Assembly (NCBI GenBank): GCA_028868995.1
Contig: JAGWTH010000003.1
Span: 1 to 64,000 of the forward strand
Reading direction: 5' to 3'
DNA from: Burkholderiales bacterium
GTDB lineage: Bacteria; Pseudomonadota; Gammaproteobacteria; Burkholderiales; Burkholderiaceae_C
DNA: 64,000 nt
Part shown: piece after piece, positions 32,230 to 41,479 of the stretch
How positions within the stretch are numbered: position 1 is the first letter of the stretch
Layout of the letters: the number at the start of each line of letters is the position of its first letter
The notes under the pieces: model-generated
The model's database searches: none
Seen by the model: the letters and a program-made list of their open reading frames with translations, nothing else
What the model was told of the DNA's origin: nothing
Position numbers and translations under genes: made by a program

Positions 32230-32465
32230 TTCCGGCATCCGCTGCGCCCCCCCGTGCCGGTTGTCGGTCCGGCGGCGCCGCCCAGCCGGCCCGCGGTTCA
32301 CAGACCCTTGCAGAATCGGCGCATCATGGCCCCTCCCGTGACTTCCTACCAACGATGGCCGTCCGAGGAGGCCTTGCACGTTTACACCAACTCTGCTTTT
32401 CGGGATGATCGGGCACTGACTTTTGTCCCGGCCGGTCCCGTCCCGGCCGCCTGAACCGTTCGCCC

Positions 32466-34196
32466 ATGGCCGCTGTCGACCCGATCTCCGAAGCCTCCGC
32501 CGTCGCCCTGCCGGGCCTCGGGCGCGCGCTCGTGTCGGCCGGCAAGCTGGGGCAGAAGGCCGCGGAGGAGATCTACCGCAAGGCCCAGGCCAACCGCACC
32601 AGCTTCATCGCCGAGCTCACCGGCTCCGGCGCCGTGTCGGCCGCCGACCTGGCGCACACCATGTCCACGGCCTTCGGCGCCCCGGTGCTGGACCTGGACG
32701 CCATCGACCTCAACCGGCTGCCCAAGGGGCTGCTGGACGGAAAGATCTGCGCGGACTACCGCATCGTGGTGCTGTCCAAGCGGAACAACCGCCTGATCGT
32801 CGCCACCGCCGACCCGTCCGACCAGTCCGCCGCCGAGAAGATCAAGTTCGCCACCCAGATGGGGGTGGACTGGATCATCGCCGAGTACGACAAGCTGACC
32901 AAGATGGTCGAGGGCCTCGCCACCTCGACCTCCGAGGCGATGGACAGCATCATCGGCGACGACTTCGAGTTCGACGAATCCTCCATGGAGCAGGCGAACG
33001 CGGAGGAGGAGGCGGGGCCCTCCGACGTCGAGGACGCGCCGGTCGTCAAGTTCCTGCACAAGATGCTGCTGGACGCGATCGGGATGCGCGCGTCGGACCT
33101 GCACTTCGAGCCCTACGAGCACCAGTACCGCGTGCGCTTCCGCATCGACGGCGAGCTGCGCGAGATCGCCTCGCCGCCGGTGGCGATCAAGGACAAGCTG
33201 GCCTCGCGCATCAAGGTGATCTCCCGCATGGACATCTCCGAGAAGCGGGTGCCCCAGGACGGCCGGATGAAGCTGAAGGTCGGCCCCGACCGCGTGATCG
33301 ACTTCCGGGTCTCGACCCTGCCCACGCTGTTCGGCGAGAAGATCGTGATCCGGATCCTGGACCCGAGCTCCGCCAAGCTGGGCATCGACGCCCTGGGCTA
33401 CGAGCCCGAGGAGAAGCAGCGCCTGATGGACGCCATCAGCCGGCCGTACGGCATGATCCTGGTGACCGGCCCGACCGGCTCCGGCAAGACGGTGTCGCTC
33501 TACACCTGCCTGAACCTGCTGAACAAGCCCGGCGTGAACATCTCCACCGCGGAGGACCCGGCGGAAATCAACCTGCCCGGGGTGAACCAGGTCAACGTCA
33601 ACGACAAGGCGGGCCTCACCTTCGCGGCGGCGCTGAAGTCCTTCCTGCGCCAGGACCCGGACATCATCATGGTCGGCGAAATCCGCGACCTGGAGACCGC
33701 CGACATCGCCATCAAGGCCGCCCAGACCGGCCACCTGGTGATGTCCACGCTGCACACCAACGACGCGCCGACCACGCTGACCCGGATGCGCAACATGGGC
33801 ATCGCGCCCTTCAACATCGCCTCCTCGGTCATCCTGATCACGGCGCAGCGCCTGGCGCGCCGCCTGTGCGCCCAGTGCAAGAAGCCGCTGGACATCCCGT
33901 ACGAGAACCTGATCGACGCCGGCTTCAAGGAGGAGGACGTCGACGGCACCTGGACGCCCTACCAGCCGGTGGGCTGCTCCGCGTGCAACAACGGCTACAA
34001 GGGCCGGGTGGGCATCTACCAGGTGATGCCGATCAGCGAGGACATGCAGCGCATCATCCTCGCCGACGGCAGCGCCCTGGAGATCGCCGAGCAGGCCCGC
34101 AAGGAGGGCGTGCGCAGCCTGCGCGCGTCCGGCCTGCACAAGGTGAGGATGGGCCTGACTTCCCTGGAGGAAGTCCTGGCCGTGACGAACGAATAA
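32466..34196 (+). CDS. pilB: Type IV pilus assembly ATPase PilB
   Basis: A protein of 576 residues that powers pilus extension at the inner membrane. An N-terminal MshEN-like domain is followed by the GspE core. Walker A GPTGSGKT lies at 335-342, the Asp box RQDPDIIMVGEIRDLETAD follows, then the His box TGHLVMSTLHTNDAPTTLTRM. A zinc site is formed by CAQCKK and CSACNNGYKGRVG. The ATG at 32466 is preceded by no strong Shine-Dalgarno. pilC and pilD follow, the standard cluster order. Confidence 0.96.
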   Translation: MAAVDPISEASAVALPGLGRALVSAGKLGQKAAEEIYRKAQANRTSFIAELTGSGAVSAADLAHTMSTAFGAPVLDLDAIDLNRLPKGLLDGKICADYRIVVLSKRNNRLIVATADPSDQSAAEKIKFATQMGVDWIIAEYDKLTKMVEGLATSTSEAMDSIIGDDFEFDESSMEQANAEEEAGPSDVEDAPVVKFLHKMLLDAIGMRASDLHFEPYEHQYRVRFRIDGELREIASPPVAIKDKLASRIKVISRMDISEKRVPQDGRMKLKVGPDRVIDFRVSTLPTLFGEKIVIRILDPSSAKLGIDALGYEPEEKQRLMDAISRPYGMILVTGPTGSGKTVSLYTCLNLLNKPGVNISTAEDPAEINLPGVNQVNVNDKAGLTFAAALKSFLRQDPDIIMVGEIRDLETADIAIKAAQTGHLVMSTLHTNDAPTTLTRMRNMGIAPFNIASSVILITAQRLARRLCAQCKKPLDIPYENLIDAGFKEEDVDGTWTPYQPVGCSACNNGYKGRVGIYQVMPISEDMQRIILADGSALEIAEQARKEGVRSLRASGLHKVRMGLTSLEEVLAVTNE

Positions 34197-34226
34197 AACA
34201 GCGCAAGCCGCACTTCAGGAGCCCAG

Positions 34227-35438
34227 ATGGCGACCGCAGCAGCAACCAAGGAATTCGTCTTCGAGTGGGAGGGACGGGATCGCAACGGCAAGTCGGTGCG
34301 CGGGGAGACGCGCGCCGCCGGCGAGAACCAGGTCACGGCGTCCCTGCGGCGCCAGGGCGTGGCGCTCACCAAGATCAAGAAGCGCCGGATGCGCGCCGGC
34401 TCGAAGATCAAGCCGAAGGACATCGCGATCTTCACCCGCCAGCTGGCCACCATGATGAAAGCCGGCGTGCCGCTGCTGCAGTCCTTCGACATCGTGGGCC
34501 GCGGCAACGCGAACGTCAGCGTCACCAAGCTGCTCAACGACATCCGCACCGACGTGGAGACCGGCACCTCGCTGTCGGCCGCCTTCCGCAAGTACCCGAT
34601 GTACTTCGACAACCTCTACTGCAACCTGGTGGAGGCCGGCGAGGCGGCGGGTATCCTGGAAAGCCTGCTGGACCGGCTGGCGGTCTACATGGAGAAGACC
34701 GAGGCGATCAAGTCCAAGATCAAGTCGGCGCTGATGTACCCGATCTCGGTGCTGGTGGTGGCCTTCGTGGTGGTGTCGGTGATCATGATCTTCGTGATCC
34801 CGGCGTTCAAGGAGGTGTTCACCTCCTTCGGCGCCGACCTGCCCGCCCCCACGCTGTTCGTGATCGGCATGAGCGAGTTCTTCGTGAAGTGGTGGTGGCT
34901 GATCTTCGGCGGCATCGGCGGCGGCCTGTACTTCTTCATGCAGGCCTGGAAGCGCAACGAGCGCGTCCAGCAGTTCATGGACCGCCTGATGCTCAAGCTG
35001 CCGATCTTCGGCGACCTGGTCTTCAAGTCGGTGATCGCCCGCTGGACGCGCACGCTGTCCACCATGTTCGCCGCCGGCGTCCCGCTGGTGGAGGCGCTGG
35101 ACTCCGTGGGCGGCGCCTCCGGCAACTCGGTGTACGAGAAGGCCACGCTGAAGATCCAGCAGGAGGTCTCCACTGGCGTGAGCCTGACCGCCGCCATGAC
35201 CAACGCCAACGTGTTCCCGTCCATGGTGCTGCAGATGTGCGCCATCGGCGAGGAGTCCGGCTCGATCGACCACATGCTGGGCAAGGCGGCCGATTTCTAC
35301 GAGGCCGAGGTCGACGACATGGTCGCGGGCCTTTCCAGCCTGATGGAGCCGATCATCATCGTGATCCTGGGCGGCATCATCGGCGGCATCGTGGTGTCGA
35401 TGTACCTGCCGATCTTCAAGCTGGGCTCGGTCGTCTGA
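34227..35438 (+). CDS. pilC: Type IV pilus inner-membrane platform protein PilC
   Basis: A protein of 403 residues of the T2SS F family. Two repeated T2SSF domains (about 70-190 and 270-395) show FTRQLATMMKAGVPLLQSF and WTRTLSTMFAAGVPLVEAL. Three membrane helices lie near 170-192, 218-240 and 370-395. It contacts the PilB motor and the pilin. TCAGGAG lies 6 bases before the ATG. Its stop overlaps the pilD start by one base. Confidence 0.95.
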   Translation: MATAAATKEFVFEWEGRDRNGKSVRGETRAAGENQVTASLRRQGVALTKIKKRRMRAGSKIKPKDIAIFTRQLATMMKAGVPLLQSFDIVGRGNANVSVTKLLNDIRTDVETGTSLSAAFRKYPMYFDNLYCNLVEAGEAAGILESLLDRLAVYMEKTEAIKSKIKSALMYPISVLVVAFVVVSVIMIFVIPAFKEVFTSFGADLPAPTLFVIGMSEFFVKWWWLIFGGIGGGLYFFMQAWKRNERVQQFMDRLMLKLPIFGDLVFKSVIARWTRTLSTMFAAGVPLVEALDSVGGASGNSVYEKATLKIQQEVSTGVSLTAAMTNANVFPSMVLQMCAIGEESGSIDHMLGKAADFYEAEVDDMVAGLSSLMEPIIIVILGGIIGGIVVSMYLPIFKLGSVV

Positions 35439-36382
35439 TGATCCTTCCCGCCGGATTGGGCGCCTGCCTCGTGGCCGGCGTCTTCGGGCTGCTGTTCGGC
35501 AGCTTCCTCAACGTGGTCGTCCACCGCCTGCCGCGCATCCTGGGCCGGCAGTGGTGGGAGGAGGCCGACGCCATGCTCGCCGACGCCGAGGCGCACCAGT
35601 TCGTCTTCGGCCGCCCCGCGCCCCAGGACCTCGAGGAAGCCCACAAGGCCCTGGCCTACTCGCTGGAGGCGCAGGCGCCTTATTCCCTGGCCCGCCCGGG
35701 CTCGCGCTGCCCCCACTGCGGCCACGCGATCCGCTGGTACGAGAACATCCCGGTGCTGAGCTGGCTGGCACTGCGCGGTCGCTGCTCCGCCTGCAAGGCG
35801 CCCATCAGCCTGCGCTACCCGGTGGTGGAACTGGTGACCGCCGCCTTCTTCGCCCTGTGCGGCTGGCGCTGGGGCCTGACCCCGCAGGCCGCCGCCTGGG
35901 CCGCCTTTTCCTTCCTGCTGATCGCGCTGTTCCTGATCGACATGGACACGCAGATCCTGCCCGACGACCTGAACTACCTGCTGCTGTGGCTGGGCCTGCT
36001 GGCCTCCACCCTGGGCTGGACCGTGCCCCTGGTGTCGGCCGTCTGGGGCGCGGCCCTGGGCTACGGCGTGTTCTGGCTGATCTTCCAGCTGTTCAAGCTG
36101 GCCACCGGCAAGCAGGGCATGGGCTACGGCGACTTCAAGCTGCTGGCGGCCCTGGGCGCCTGGCTGGGCGCGCCCTACCTGCTGGCGATCATCCTGCTGT
36201 CCTCGATCGTGGGCGCGGTGATCGGGATCCTCCTCCTGGTCGTGGGCAAGCTGGCCCACAAGGACATCCCCATGCCCTTCGGGCCCTACCTCGCCGGCGC
36301 CGGCCTGCTGGTGCTGGCCCTGGGCCCGTCGGTGGTGCCGGGGCTGCTGCCCTTCGCCTTCCCTTTCGGCGCCCTGCGCTGA
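35438..36382 (+). CDS. pilD: Prepilin peptidase / N-methyltransferase
   Basis: A protein of 314 residues, polytopic in the inner membrane, that cleaves prepilins and methylates the new N-terminus. FGSFLNVVVHRLP is the typical start. Cys pairs at 91/94 and 116/119 (CPHCGH, CSACK) form the zinc site in the cytoplasmic loop. The aspartyl protease residues are in LIDMDTQILPDDL (about 168-170) and GMGYGDFKLLAALG (Asp about 232). The ATG at 35438 shares a base with the pilC stop. Confidence 0.96.
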   Translation: MILPAGLGACLVAGVFGLLFGSFLNVVVHRLPRILGRQWWEEADAMLADAEAHQFVFGRPAPQDLEEAHKALAYSLEAQAPYSLARPGSRCPHCGHAIRWYENIPVLSWLALRGRCSACKAPISLRYPVVELVTAAFFALCGWRWGLTPQAAAWAAFSFLLIALFLIDMDTQILPDDLNYLLLWLGLLASTLGWTVPLVSAVWGAALGYGVFWLIFQLFKLATGKQGMGYGDFKLLAALGAWLGAPYLLAIILLSSIVGAVIGILLLVVGKLAHKDIPMPFGPYLAGAGLLVLALGPSVVPGLLPFAFPFGALR

Positions 36383-36389
36383 CGACCCC

Positions 36390-36992
36390 ATGGCCGCGCG
36401 CATCGGCCTGACCGGCGGCATCGGCAGCGGCAAGAGCACCGTGCTGGCCATGCTGCAGGAGCTGGGCGCGGTGGCCATCGACGCCGACGCCATCTCGCGC
36501 GCGACCACCGCCGCCGGCGGCGCCGCCATCCCCGCGATCCGCGAGCGCTTCGGTCCGGAGTTCGTGACGCCCGAAGGCGCGCTGGACCGCGCCCGCATGC
36601 GCGCCCACGCCTATGCGCAGCCCGAGGCCCGGCAGGCCCTCGAGCGCATCATCCATCCGCTGGTGGCCGCGGGGATCGCCCGCCAGGTGGATGCGGCGAC
36701 CGCGGCCGGTGCCCGCTGCATCGTGCTGGACATCCCGCTGCTGGTCGAGTCCGGCCGCTGGCGCGGCCAGCTCGATCGCGTGCTGGTGGTGGACTGCGAT
36801 CCCGCGACGCAGGTCGCGCGCGTGGCGGAGCGCAGCGGCCTGGCCCCGGACGAGGTGCGCGCCATCATCGCGGCCCAGGCGCCGCGGGCTCAGCGGCTGG
36901 CCGCCGCCGACGTCGTGATCTGCAACGAAGGACTCAGCCTGGAAGCGCTGCGCAACGAAGTGGCACAGGCGGCCCGGGCCTTCGGGCTATGA
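36390..36992 (+). CDS. coaE: Dephospho-CoA kinase
   Basis: A protein of 200 residues that phosphorylates dephospho-CoA, the last step of coenzyme A synthesis. The P-loop GGIGSGKST is at 9-17, with DADAISRATTAAGG after it and LDIPLLVESGRW in the lid/CoA region. It follows pilD after 7 bases, the same pilD-coaE-zapD-yacG order as in Pseudomonas and Escherichia coli. Confidence 0.95.
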   Translation: MAARIGLTGGIGSGKSTVLAMLQELGAVAIDADAISRATTAAGGAAIPAIRERFGPEFVTPEGALDRARMRAHAYAQPEARQALERIIHPLVAAGIARQVDAATAAGARCIVLDIPLLVESGRWRGQLDRVLVVDCDPATQVARVAERSGLAPDEVRAIIAAQAPRAQRLAAADVVICNEGLSLEALRNEVAQAARAFGL

Positions 36993-37032
36993 TGGCGCCC
37001 TGCCGTCCGCCCAAGCCGTCCGACGCCCCCGC

Positions 37033-37785
37033 GTGATCCTCTACGAATACCCCTTCAACGAACGCATCCGGACCTACCTGCGGCTGGAACACCTGTTCCG
37101 CCGCCTGGGCGAGCTGATCCCCCGCGGCCACCCGCTGGACCACCACTACGCGCTCGCCACGATCTTCGAGGTGATGGACGTCGCCGCCCGGGCCGACCTC
37201 AAGTCGGACGTGCTGAAGGACCTGGAGCGGCAAAAGCAGGTGCTCATCGGCTACCGCGGCAACCCGGCCATTTCCGAACAGGTCCTGGACGAGGTGATCG
37301 GCCAGCTGGAGGGCTGCTTCGGCGCCGTCAACGGCACGCCCGGCAAGGCGGGCCAGCCGCTCACCGAGAACGAGTGGCTCATGAGCATCCGCAGCCGCGC
37401 GGGCATCCCCGGCGGCACCTGCGAGTTCGACCTGCCCGGCTACTACGCCTGGCAGCACCACCCGGCCGAGGCGCGCCGGACCGACCTGGAACGCTGGGCC
37501 GGCACCCTGGCGCCGCTGGCGGAATCCATCCACCTTCTGCTGCGGCTGCTGCGCGACTCCGGCGCGCCTCAGAAGGTGATCGCCACCGGCGGCCAGCTGC
37601 AGCAGAACCTGCCCCAGGGCCGCACCTTCCAGCTGCTGCGCCTGCGCATCGACCCGGCGCTGGGCCTCGTGCCCGAGATCAGCGGCAACCGCCTGATCGT
37701 CTCGGTGCGCCTGATGCGCCAGGAAGGCGACCGCATGCAGGCCAGCAGCGAGAACACGCCCTTCGAGCTGACGCTCTGCGCTTGA
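37033..37785 (+). CDS. zapD: Cell division protein ZapD
   Basis: A protein of 250 residues that bundles FtsZ filaments at the division ring. [22 protein letters not shown] is the classic ZapD (DUF1342) start, followed by [33 protein letters not shown]. The GTG at 37033 is the start. It stands 40 bases after coaE and 8 before yacG. Confidence 0.95.
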   Translation: MILYEYPFNERIRTYLRLEHLFRRLGELIPRGHPLDHHYALATIFEVMDVAARADLKSDVLKDLERQKQVLIGYRGNPAISEQVLDEVIGQLEGCFGAVNGTPGKAGQPLTENEWLMSIRSRAGIPGGTCEFDLPGYYAWQHHPAEARRTDLERWAGTLAPLAESIHLLLRLLRDSGAPQKVIATGGQLQQNLPQGRTFQLLRLRIDPALGLVPEISGNRLIVSVRLMRQEGDRMQASSENTPFELTLCA

Positions 37786-37793
37786 GGGCCGCC

Positions 37794-38000
37794 ATGGCCA
37801 CGAAAGCCGAGAAACCCCGGATCGTGCGCTGCCCGGCCTGCGGCGGCGACAGCGTCTACGCGCCGAGCAATCCCTACCGGCCGTTCTGCAGCGAGCGCTG
37901 CAGGAACCTGGACCTGGGCGCCTGGGCCAGCGAGAGCTTCCGGGTGCCGGACGAGACGCCGCCGGACGACCTGCCGTTCGGGGATCCGAAGGAGCAGTGA
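37794..38000 (+). CDS. yacG: DNA gyrase inhibitor YacG (zinc protein)
   Basis: A protein of 68 residues. Four zinc cysteines are at 13, 16, 32 and 36 (CPACGG and [15 protein letters not shown]), and a disordered acidic tail follows. In Escherichia coli YacG binds and inhibits gyrase. It ends four bases from the convergent mutT-like gene. Confidence 0.93.
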   Translation: MATKAEKPRIVRCPACGGDSVYAPSNPYRPFCSERCRNLDLGAWASESFRVPDETPPDDLPFGDPKEQ

Positions 38001-38004
38001 CGCC

Positions 38005-38475
38005 TCAGTGCGTCGCGCCTTCGAACCCGCGCTCCGCCGCGAACCACTGCAGCACCGGAACGGTCCCCGGCAGCACCGGCTGCACCGTCACCGGCAGCTG
38101 CTGCCAGGCGAACTGCTGGCCCTCGTGCATGTGCAGCTCGCCCTCCCACTCGAACACCTTGCAGAAGTTCAGCCGCACCAGCGCATGCGGATAATCCACG
38201 CGCTCCACGCGCCAGGGATGCACCGCGCCGATGGTGACGCCGATCTCCTCCTGCAGCTCGCGCCGCAGGGCCTGCTCCACGGTTTCGCCGGGCTCCACCT
38301 TGCCACCGGGGAATTCCCAGTAGCCCTCGTAGACCTTGCCGGGCGGGCGCGAAGTGAGCAGGAAGGCGCCGCCGGTGCGAATCAGCACGCCGACGGCGAC
38401 CTCGACCTCCTTGCGGTCGGGACCGCCTTCGCGCGGGCGGTCGCCATCGGCAACCAGAACCGGCCCGGTGCTCAC
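38005..38475 (-). CDS. mutT: 8-oxo-dGTP diphosphatase (MutT type Nudix)
   Basis: A protein of 156 residues. The Nudix box GGKVEPGETVEQALRRELQEE is preceded by YEGYWEFP and followed by IGVTIGAVHPW (about 57-80). KEVEVAVGVLIR and LTSRPPGKVYEGYWEFPGG are typical for MutT, which removes 8-oxo-dGTP from the nucleotide pool. The GTG at 38475 overlaps the stop of the DUF815 gene (GTGA) and was chosen for that; a shorter N-terminus is possible. Confidence 0.88.
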   Translation of the reverse strand: MSTGPVLVADGDRPREGGPDRKEVEVAVGVLIRTGGAFLLTSRPPGKVYEGYWEFPGGKVEPGETVEQALRRELQEEIGVTIGAVHPWRVERVDYPHALVRLNFCKVFEWEGELHMHEGQQFAWQQLPVTVQPVLPGTVPVLQWFAAERGFEGATH

Positions 38476-39344
38476 CCGTGGTGCCTGCCCGCGTAGTCGC
38501 GGGCGAACTGGTAGGCCACGCGGCCGCTGCGCGAGGCGCGCTCCAGCGCCCACACCAGCGCCTCCGGGCGCGCCGCCTCGACCTGCGCGGCCGGCACGCC
38601 GAAGTGCGCCAGCCAGGTGGCGCAGATGTGCAGGTATTCCTCCTGGCTGAAGGGATAGAAGCTCACCCACAGGCCGAAGCGCTCCGACAGCGAGATCTTC
38701 TCCTCCACCACCTCGCCGGGATGGACCTCGCCGTCCTCGGTGTGGGTGTAGGTGAGGTTCTCCTTCATGTACTCGGGCAGCAGGTGGCGCCGGTTGCTGG
38801 TCGCGTAGATCAGCACGTTGGGCGTGGCCGCGGCGACCGAGCCGTCGAGGATGGACTTCAGCGCCTTGTAGCCCGGCTCGCCTTCCTCGAAGGAGAGGTC
38901 GTCGCAGAACACCATGAACTTCTCGGGCCGGCCGGAGACGACGTCGATCACGTCCGGCAGGTCCACCATGTCGGCCTTGTCGATCTCGATCAGGCGCAGG
39001 CCCTGCCCCGCGTATTCGTTCAGGCAGGCCTTCACCAGCGAGGACTTGCCGGTGCCGCGCGCGCCGGTGAGCAGCACGTTGTTGGCCGGGTGGCCCTGCA
39101 CGAACTGCAGCGTGTTGCGCTGGATCTTCTCCTTCTGCGGCTCGATCTCCTTCAGGTCCCCGAGGCGGATGTCCGCCACGTGCTTCACCGGCTCCAGCAC
39201 GCCGTGGCCGCTGGCGCGCTTGCGGTAGCGCCAGGCGATGGCGGCGCCCCAGTCGGGGGCGGTGAGCGGCTGCGGCAGCACCGCCTCCAGGCGGTCCAGG
39301 AGTGCCGTCGCGCGGCTCAGGAACAAGTCAAGTTTGTCGTTCAC
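38472..39344 (-). CDS. DUF815 AAA-type ATP-binding protein
   Basis: A protein of 290 residues. Walker A GARGTGKSS is at 94-102 and Walker B FMVFCDDLSFEEGE near 143-155. IYATSNRRHLLPEYMKEN and ERFGLWVSFYPFSQEEYL are characteristic of DUF815, a widespread AAA family of unknown role. It is cytosolic and cotranscribed with mutT through a 4-base overlap. A repeat element lies between it and argJ. Confidence 0.85.
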   Translation of the reverse strand: MNDKLDLFLSRATALLDRLEAVLPQPLTAPDWGAAIAWRYRKRASGHGVLEPVKHVADIRLGDLKEIEPQKEKIQRNTLQFVQGHPANNVLLTGARGTGKSSLVKACLNEYAGQGLRLIEIDKADMVDLPDVIDVVSGRPEKFMVFCDDLSFEEGEPGYKALKSILDGSVAAATPNVLIYATSNRRHLLPEYMKENLTYTHTEDGEVHPGEVVEEKISLSERFGLWVSFYPFSQEEYLHICATWLAHFGVPAAQVEAARPEALVWALERASRSGRVAYQFARDYAGRHHG

Positions 39345-39361
39345 GCAATGTCTCTTTCAGC

Positions 39362-39437
39362 GCCGCCGCGGAACCGGCTTCGCCGGGCCGCTGGGGGCGC
39401 CCCCTTGAGGGGGAGGCGCCGCAGGCGCTTCGGGGGG
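39362..39437 (+). repeat. GC-rich dispersed intergenic repeat, copy 1
   Basis: It contains CCGGCTTCGCCGG, then GCCGCTGGGGGCGCCCCC, a TTGAGGGGGAGGCGCC part and GCAGGCGCTTCGGGGGG. The same order occurs at 40708-40803. It abuts the argJ stop. The small stems CCGGC-TTC-GCCGG and GCGCC-GCA-GGCGC may help end transcription. Confidence 0.7.
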
Positions 39438-39438
39438 G

Positions 39439-40665
39439 TCAGGATCTGTAGTCGGCGTTGATGCTCACGTAGTCGTGGCTGAGGTCGCAGGTCCACACCT
39501 GGTCGGCGGCCTGGCCGCGGCCCAGGACCACGCGCACGGTGATCTCGGACTGCTTCATCACGCGCTGGCCGTCCTCCTCGCGGTAGGAGGGGTTGCGGCC
39601 GCCCTTCGTCGCCACGTGCACGTCGTCCAGGTACAGCTCGATCTGCCCCTGGTCCAGGTCCTCGATGCCGGCGTAGCCGACGGCGGCGAGGATGCGGCCG
39701 AGGTTGGGGTCGCTCGCGAAGAAGGCGGTCTTCACCAGCGGCGAGTGGGCGATGGCATAGGCCACCTGGCGGCACTCGGCGGCGTCGCGGCCGCCCTCGA
39801 CCCGCACGGTGATGAACTTGGTGGCGCCCTCGCCGTCGCGCACGATGGCCTGGGCCAGCAGGCGCGCGACCTCCAGCATCGCGCCCTTGAGCGCCGCGCC
39901 GGCGCTCGTGTGCAGCGAGGTGATCACGGGATGGCGCGCCTTCTGCGTCGCCACGACGACGAAGGAGTCGTTGGTGGAGGTGTCGCCGTCCACCGTGGCG
40001 CGGTTGAACGAGCCCTCGGCCAGCTCGAAGGCCAGCTCGGGCAGCAGGCGCGGATCGACCTGCGCGTCGGTGGCCAGGAAGCCCAGCATGGTGGCCATGT
40101 TCGGCCGGATCATGCCGGCGCCCTTGCTGATGCCGGTGACGGTGACGGTGGCGCCCTCGATCTGCACCTGCCGGCTGAACGCCTTGGGCACGGTGTCGGT
40201 CGTCATGATGCCCTCGGCCGCGCGCAGCCAGTGCTCGGGCCGGGCGTCCGCCAGGGCGGCGGGCAGGCCGCGCTCGATGCGCTCCACCGGCAGCGGCTCC
40301 ATGATCACGCCGGTGGAGAAAGGCAGCACCTGCTGCGGCGCCAGGCCCAGCAGCTTCGCGGCGGCGGCGCAGGTCGAGCGTGCCCGCGCCAGCCCGTCCT
40401 CGCCGGTGCCGGCGTTGGCGTTGCCGGTGTTGATCACCATGGCGCGGACGTCGCCGCGCACCAGGTGCTCGCGGCACACCTGCACGGGGGCGGCGCAGAA
40501 GCGGTTTTTCGTGAACACGCCCCCCACCGCCGAGCCCTCGTCGAGCAGGAAGACGGTGAGGTCCTTGCGGTTGGCCTTGCGGATACCGGCCTCGGCCACG
40601 CCGATGCGCACCCCGGGCACGGGGTGCAGCGATTCCGCGCGCGGGGCGCTCAGGTTGACTGCCAT
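39439..40665 (-). CDS. argJ: Bifunctional ornithine acetyltransferase / N-acetylglutamate synthase
   Basis: A protein of 408 residues that moves the acetyl group from N-acetylornithine to glutamate, closing the acetyl cycle of arginine synthesis. The precursor self-cleaves before the nucleophile Thr192 in [26 protein letters not shown] and the end [11 protein letters not shown] are also diagnostic. The ATG is at 40665. Both ends of the gene are bordered by copies of the same GC-rich repeat. Confidence 0.97.
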   Translation of the reverse strand: MAVNLSAPRAESLHPVPGVRIGVAEAGIRKANRKDLTVFLLDEGSAVGGVFTKNRFCAAPVQVCREHLVRGDVRAMVINTGNANAGTGEDGLARARSTCAAAAKLLGLAPQQVLPFSTGVIMEPLPVERIERGLPAALADARPEHWLRAAEGIMTTDTVPKAFSRQVQIEGATVTVTGISKGAGMIRPNMATMLGFLATDAQVDPRLLPELAFELAEGSFNRATVDGDTSTNDSFVVVATQKARHPVITSLHTSAGAALKGAMLEVARLLAQAIVRDGEGATKFITVRVEGGRDAAECRQVAYAIAHSPLVKTAFFASDPNLGRILAAVGYAGIEDLDQGQIELYLDDVHVATKGGRNPSYREEDGQRVMKQSEITVRVVLGRGQAADQVWTCDLSHDYVSINADYRS

Positions 40666-40707
40666 GGTCGGTACTCTCTGTCGATCAGGTCTCGGAATGC
40701 ATCTTCC

Positions 40708-40803
40708 CGTGCCGCCGCTCAACCGGCTTGGCCGGGCCGCTGGGGGCGCCCCCTCGAGCGGGGTGCCCTTGGGGGAGGCGGCCGCAGGCCGCTTCGCGGG
40801 TGG
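40708..40803 (+). repeat. GC-rich dispersed intergenic repeat, copy 2
   Basis: Same order of blocks as at 39362-39437 (ACCGGCTTGGCCGGGCCGC, TGGGGGCGCCCCCT, GGGGGAGGCGGCCGCAGGCC) but about 18 bases longer. It abuts the rhodanese stop, as copy 1 abuts the argJ stop. Confidence 0.7.
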
Positions 40804-40804
40804 G

Positions 40805-41242
40805 TCAATTCTGGCGCCAGGGCAGGCCGCGCAGGCGCCAGCCGCCCTTGCGGCCCCGGTGGCCTTCCTCGTCGGTGTCGCCCTCGAAGCCCTCGAGGAT
40901 GTTGTAGGACTCCAGGCCCATCTCGGTCGCCCGCCTGGCGGCCGCGATGGAGCGCGCGCCGCTGCGGCACAGGAACAGCACCTTGCGGCCCGGCGGCACG
41001 GCCGCGCGCAGGCCCGCGTCGAAGCCGGCGTTCATCTGCATGCCCGGCCACTGCTTCCAGGCGAGCGGCACGGCGCCCGGGACGAAGCCGACCCATTCGC
41101 GCTCGGCATCGCTGCGCACGTCCACCAGGACGGCATCTCCCGCCTGCCACCAGCGGCAGGCGAGTTCGGGACTGAGATCGCCCGCGTAGCCCTCGGCGGG
41201 ACGGGGCTGGTCGGGAGAGGGGGAAGGGGCGGCGGCGTTCAT
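40805..41242 (-). CDS. Rhodanese-like domain protein
   Basis: A protein of 145 residues with one rhodanese domain. [25 protein letters not shown] is followed by the active-site loop FLCRSGARS with Cys92. Such proteins transfer sulfur from thiosulfate or persulfide carriers. A C-terminal tail ([22 protein letters not shown]) is usual for this subfamily in beta-proteobacteria. No signal peptide is seen, so it is cytosolic. It may be cotranscribed with argJ, 139 bases apart. Confidence 0.88.
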   Translation of the reverse strand: MNAAAPSPSPDQPRPAEGYAGDLSPELACRWWQAGDAVLVDVRSDAEREWVGFVPGAVPLAWKQWPGMQMNAGFDAGLRAAVPPGRKVLFLCRSGARSIAAARRATEMGLESYNILEGFEGDTDEEGHRGRKGGWRLRGLPWRQN

Positions 41243-41277
41243 GCCGGCGATTTTGCCAGCCCGGCGCCGCCGGGGCC

Positions 41278-41361
41278 TCAGACCACGCGGGCCTGCAGGG
41301 TGGGCAGGCGGTCGATGTGGAATTCCATCACGTCGCCGCTGCGCGGCCCAAGGACCGCGCG
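41278..41361 (-). pseudogene. Possible C-terminal remnant of a fumarylacetoacetate-hydrolase-family gene
   Basis: The minus strand encodes LGPRSGDVMEFHIDRLPTLQ followed by ARVV and a stop. This looks like the last strand pair of FAH-family enzymes (GDVVExEIxGLxxLxxxV). Upstream, the reading passes into two hairpins and has no more similarity. If real, only about 27 codons survive. A short chance match cannot be excluded. Confidence 0.3.
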
Positions 41362-41387
41362 GAATAACATGCAGCGCGGTCTCCCCT

Positions 41388-41421
41388 GGAGGGAGGATCC
41401 GGCTTTGCCGGTCCTCCCTCC
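41388..41421. terminator. Strong hairpin upstream of ppk2
   Basis: GGAGGGAGGATCCGGC and GCCGGTCCTCCCTCC pair around TTT with one bulged T (15 pairs). It is one of two neighbouring hairpins that insulate the ppk2 promoter from upstream; no T-run follows directly. Confidence 0.5.
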
Positions 41422-41433
41422 ACTGACCAGAAC

Positions 41434-41468
41434 CACTTGAAAAAGTCGCATCGCGACTTTTTCAAGTG
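41434..41468. repeat. Perfect 16-base inverted repeat with the AAAAAGTCGC core
   Basis: CACTTGAAAAAGTCGC and GCGACTTTTTCAAGTG surround ATC. The core is shared with the hairpin at 8104-8133, while the outer bases differ. T-runs are inside the stem, so it can also act as a bidirectional terminator. Confidence 0.7.
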
Positions 41469-41479
41469 AACAAATTGAC

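Noticed and set aside
32349..32380. Possible sigma-54 promoter (GGCC...TTGCACG) before pilB
   Set aside because: The GG-N10-GC spacing is not met, and sigma-54 control is known for pilA rather than pilB.
32254..32454. Short plus-strand open frames between tRNA-Pro and pilB
   Set aside because: No ribosome binding site, no recognisable residues, overlapping frames of equal quality on both strands.
41241..41426. A 61-codon plus-strand frame upstream of ppk2
   Set aside because: It crosses the hairpin at 41388-41421, has Arg/Gly-rich random composition and no ribosome binding site.
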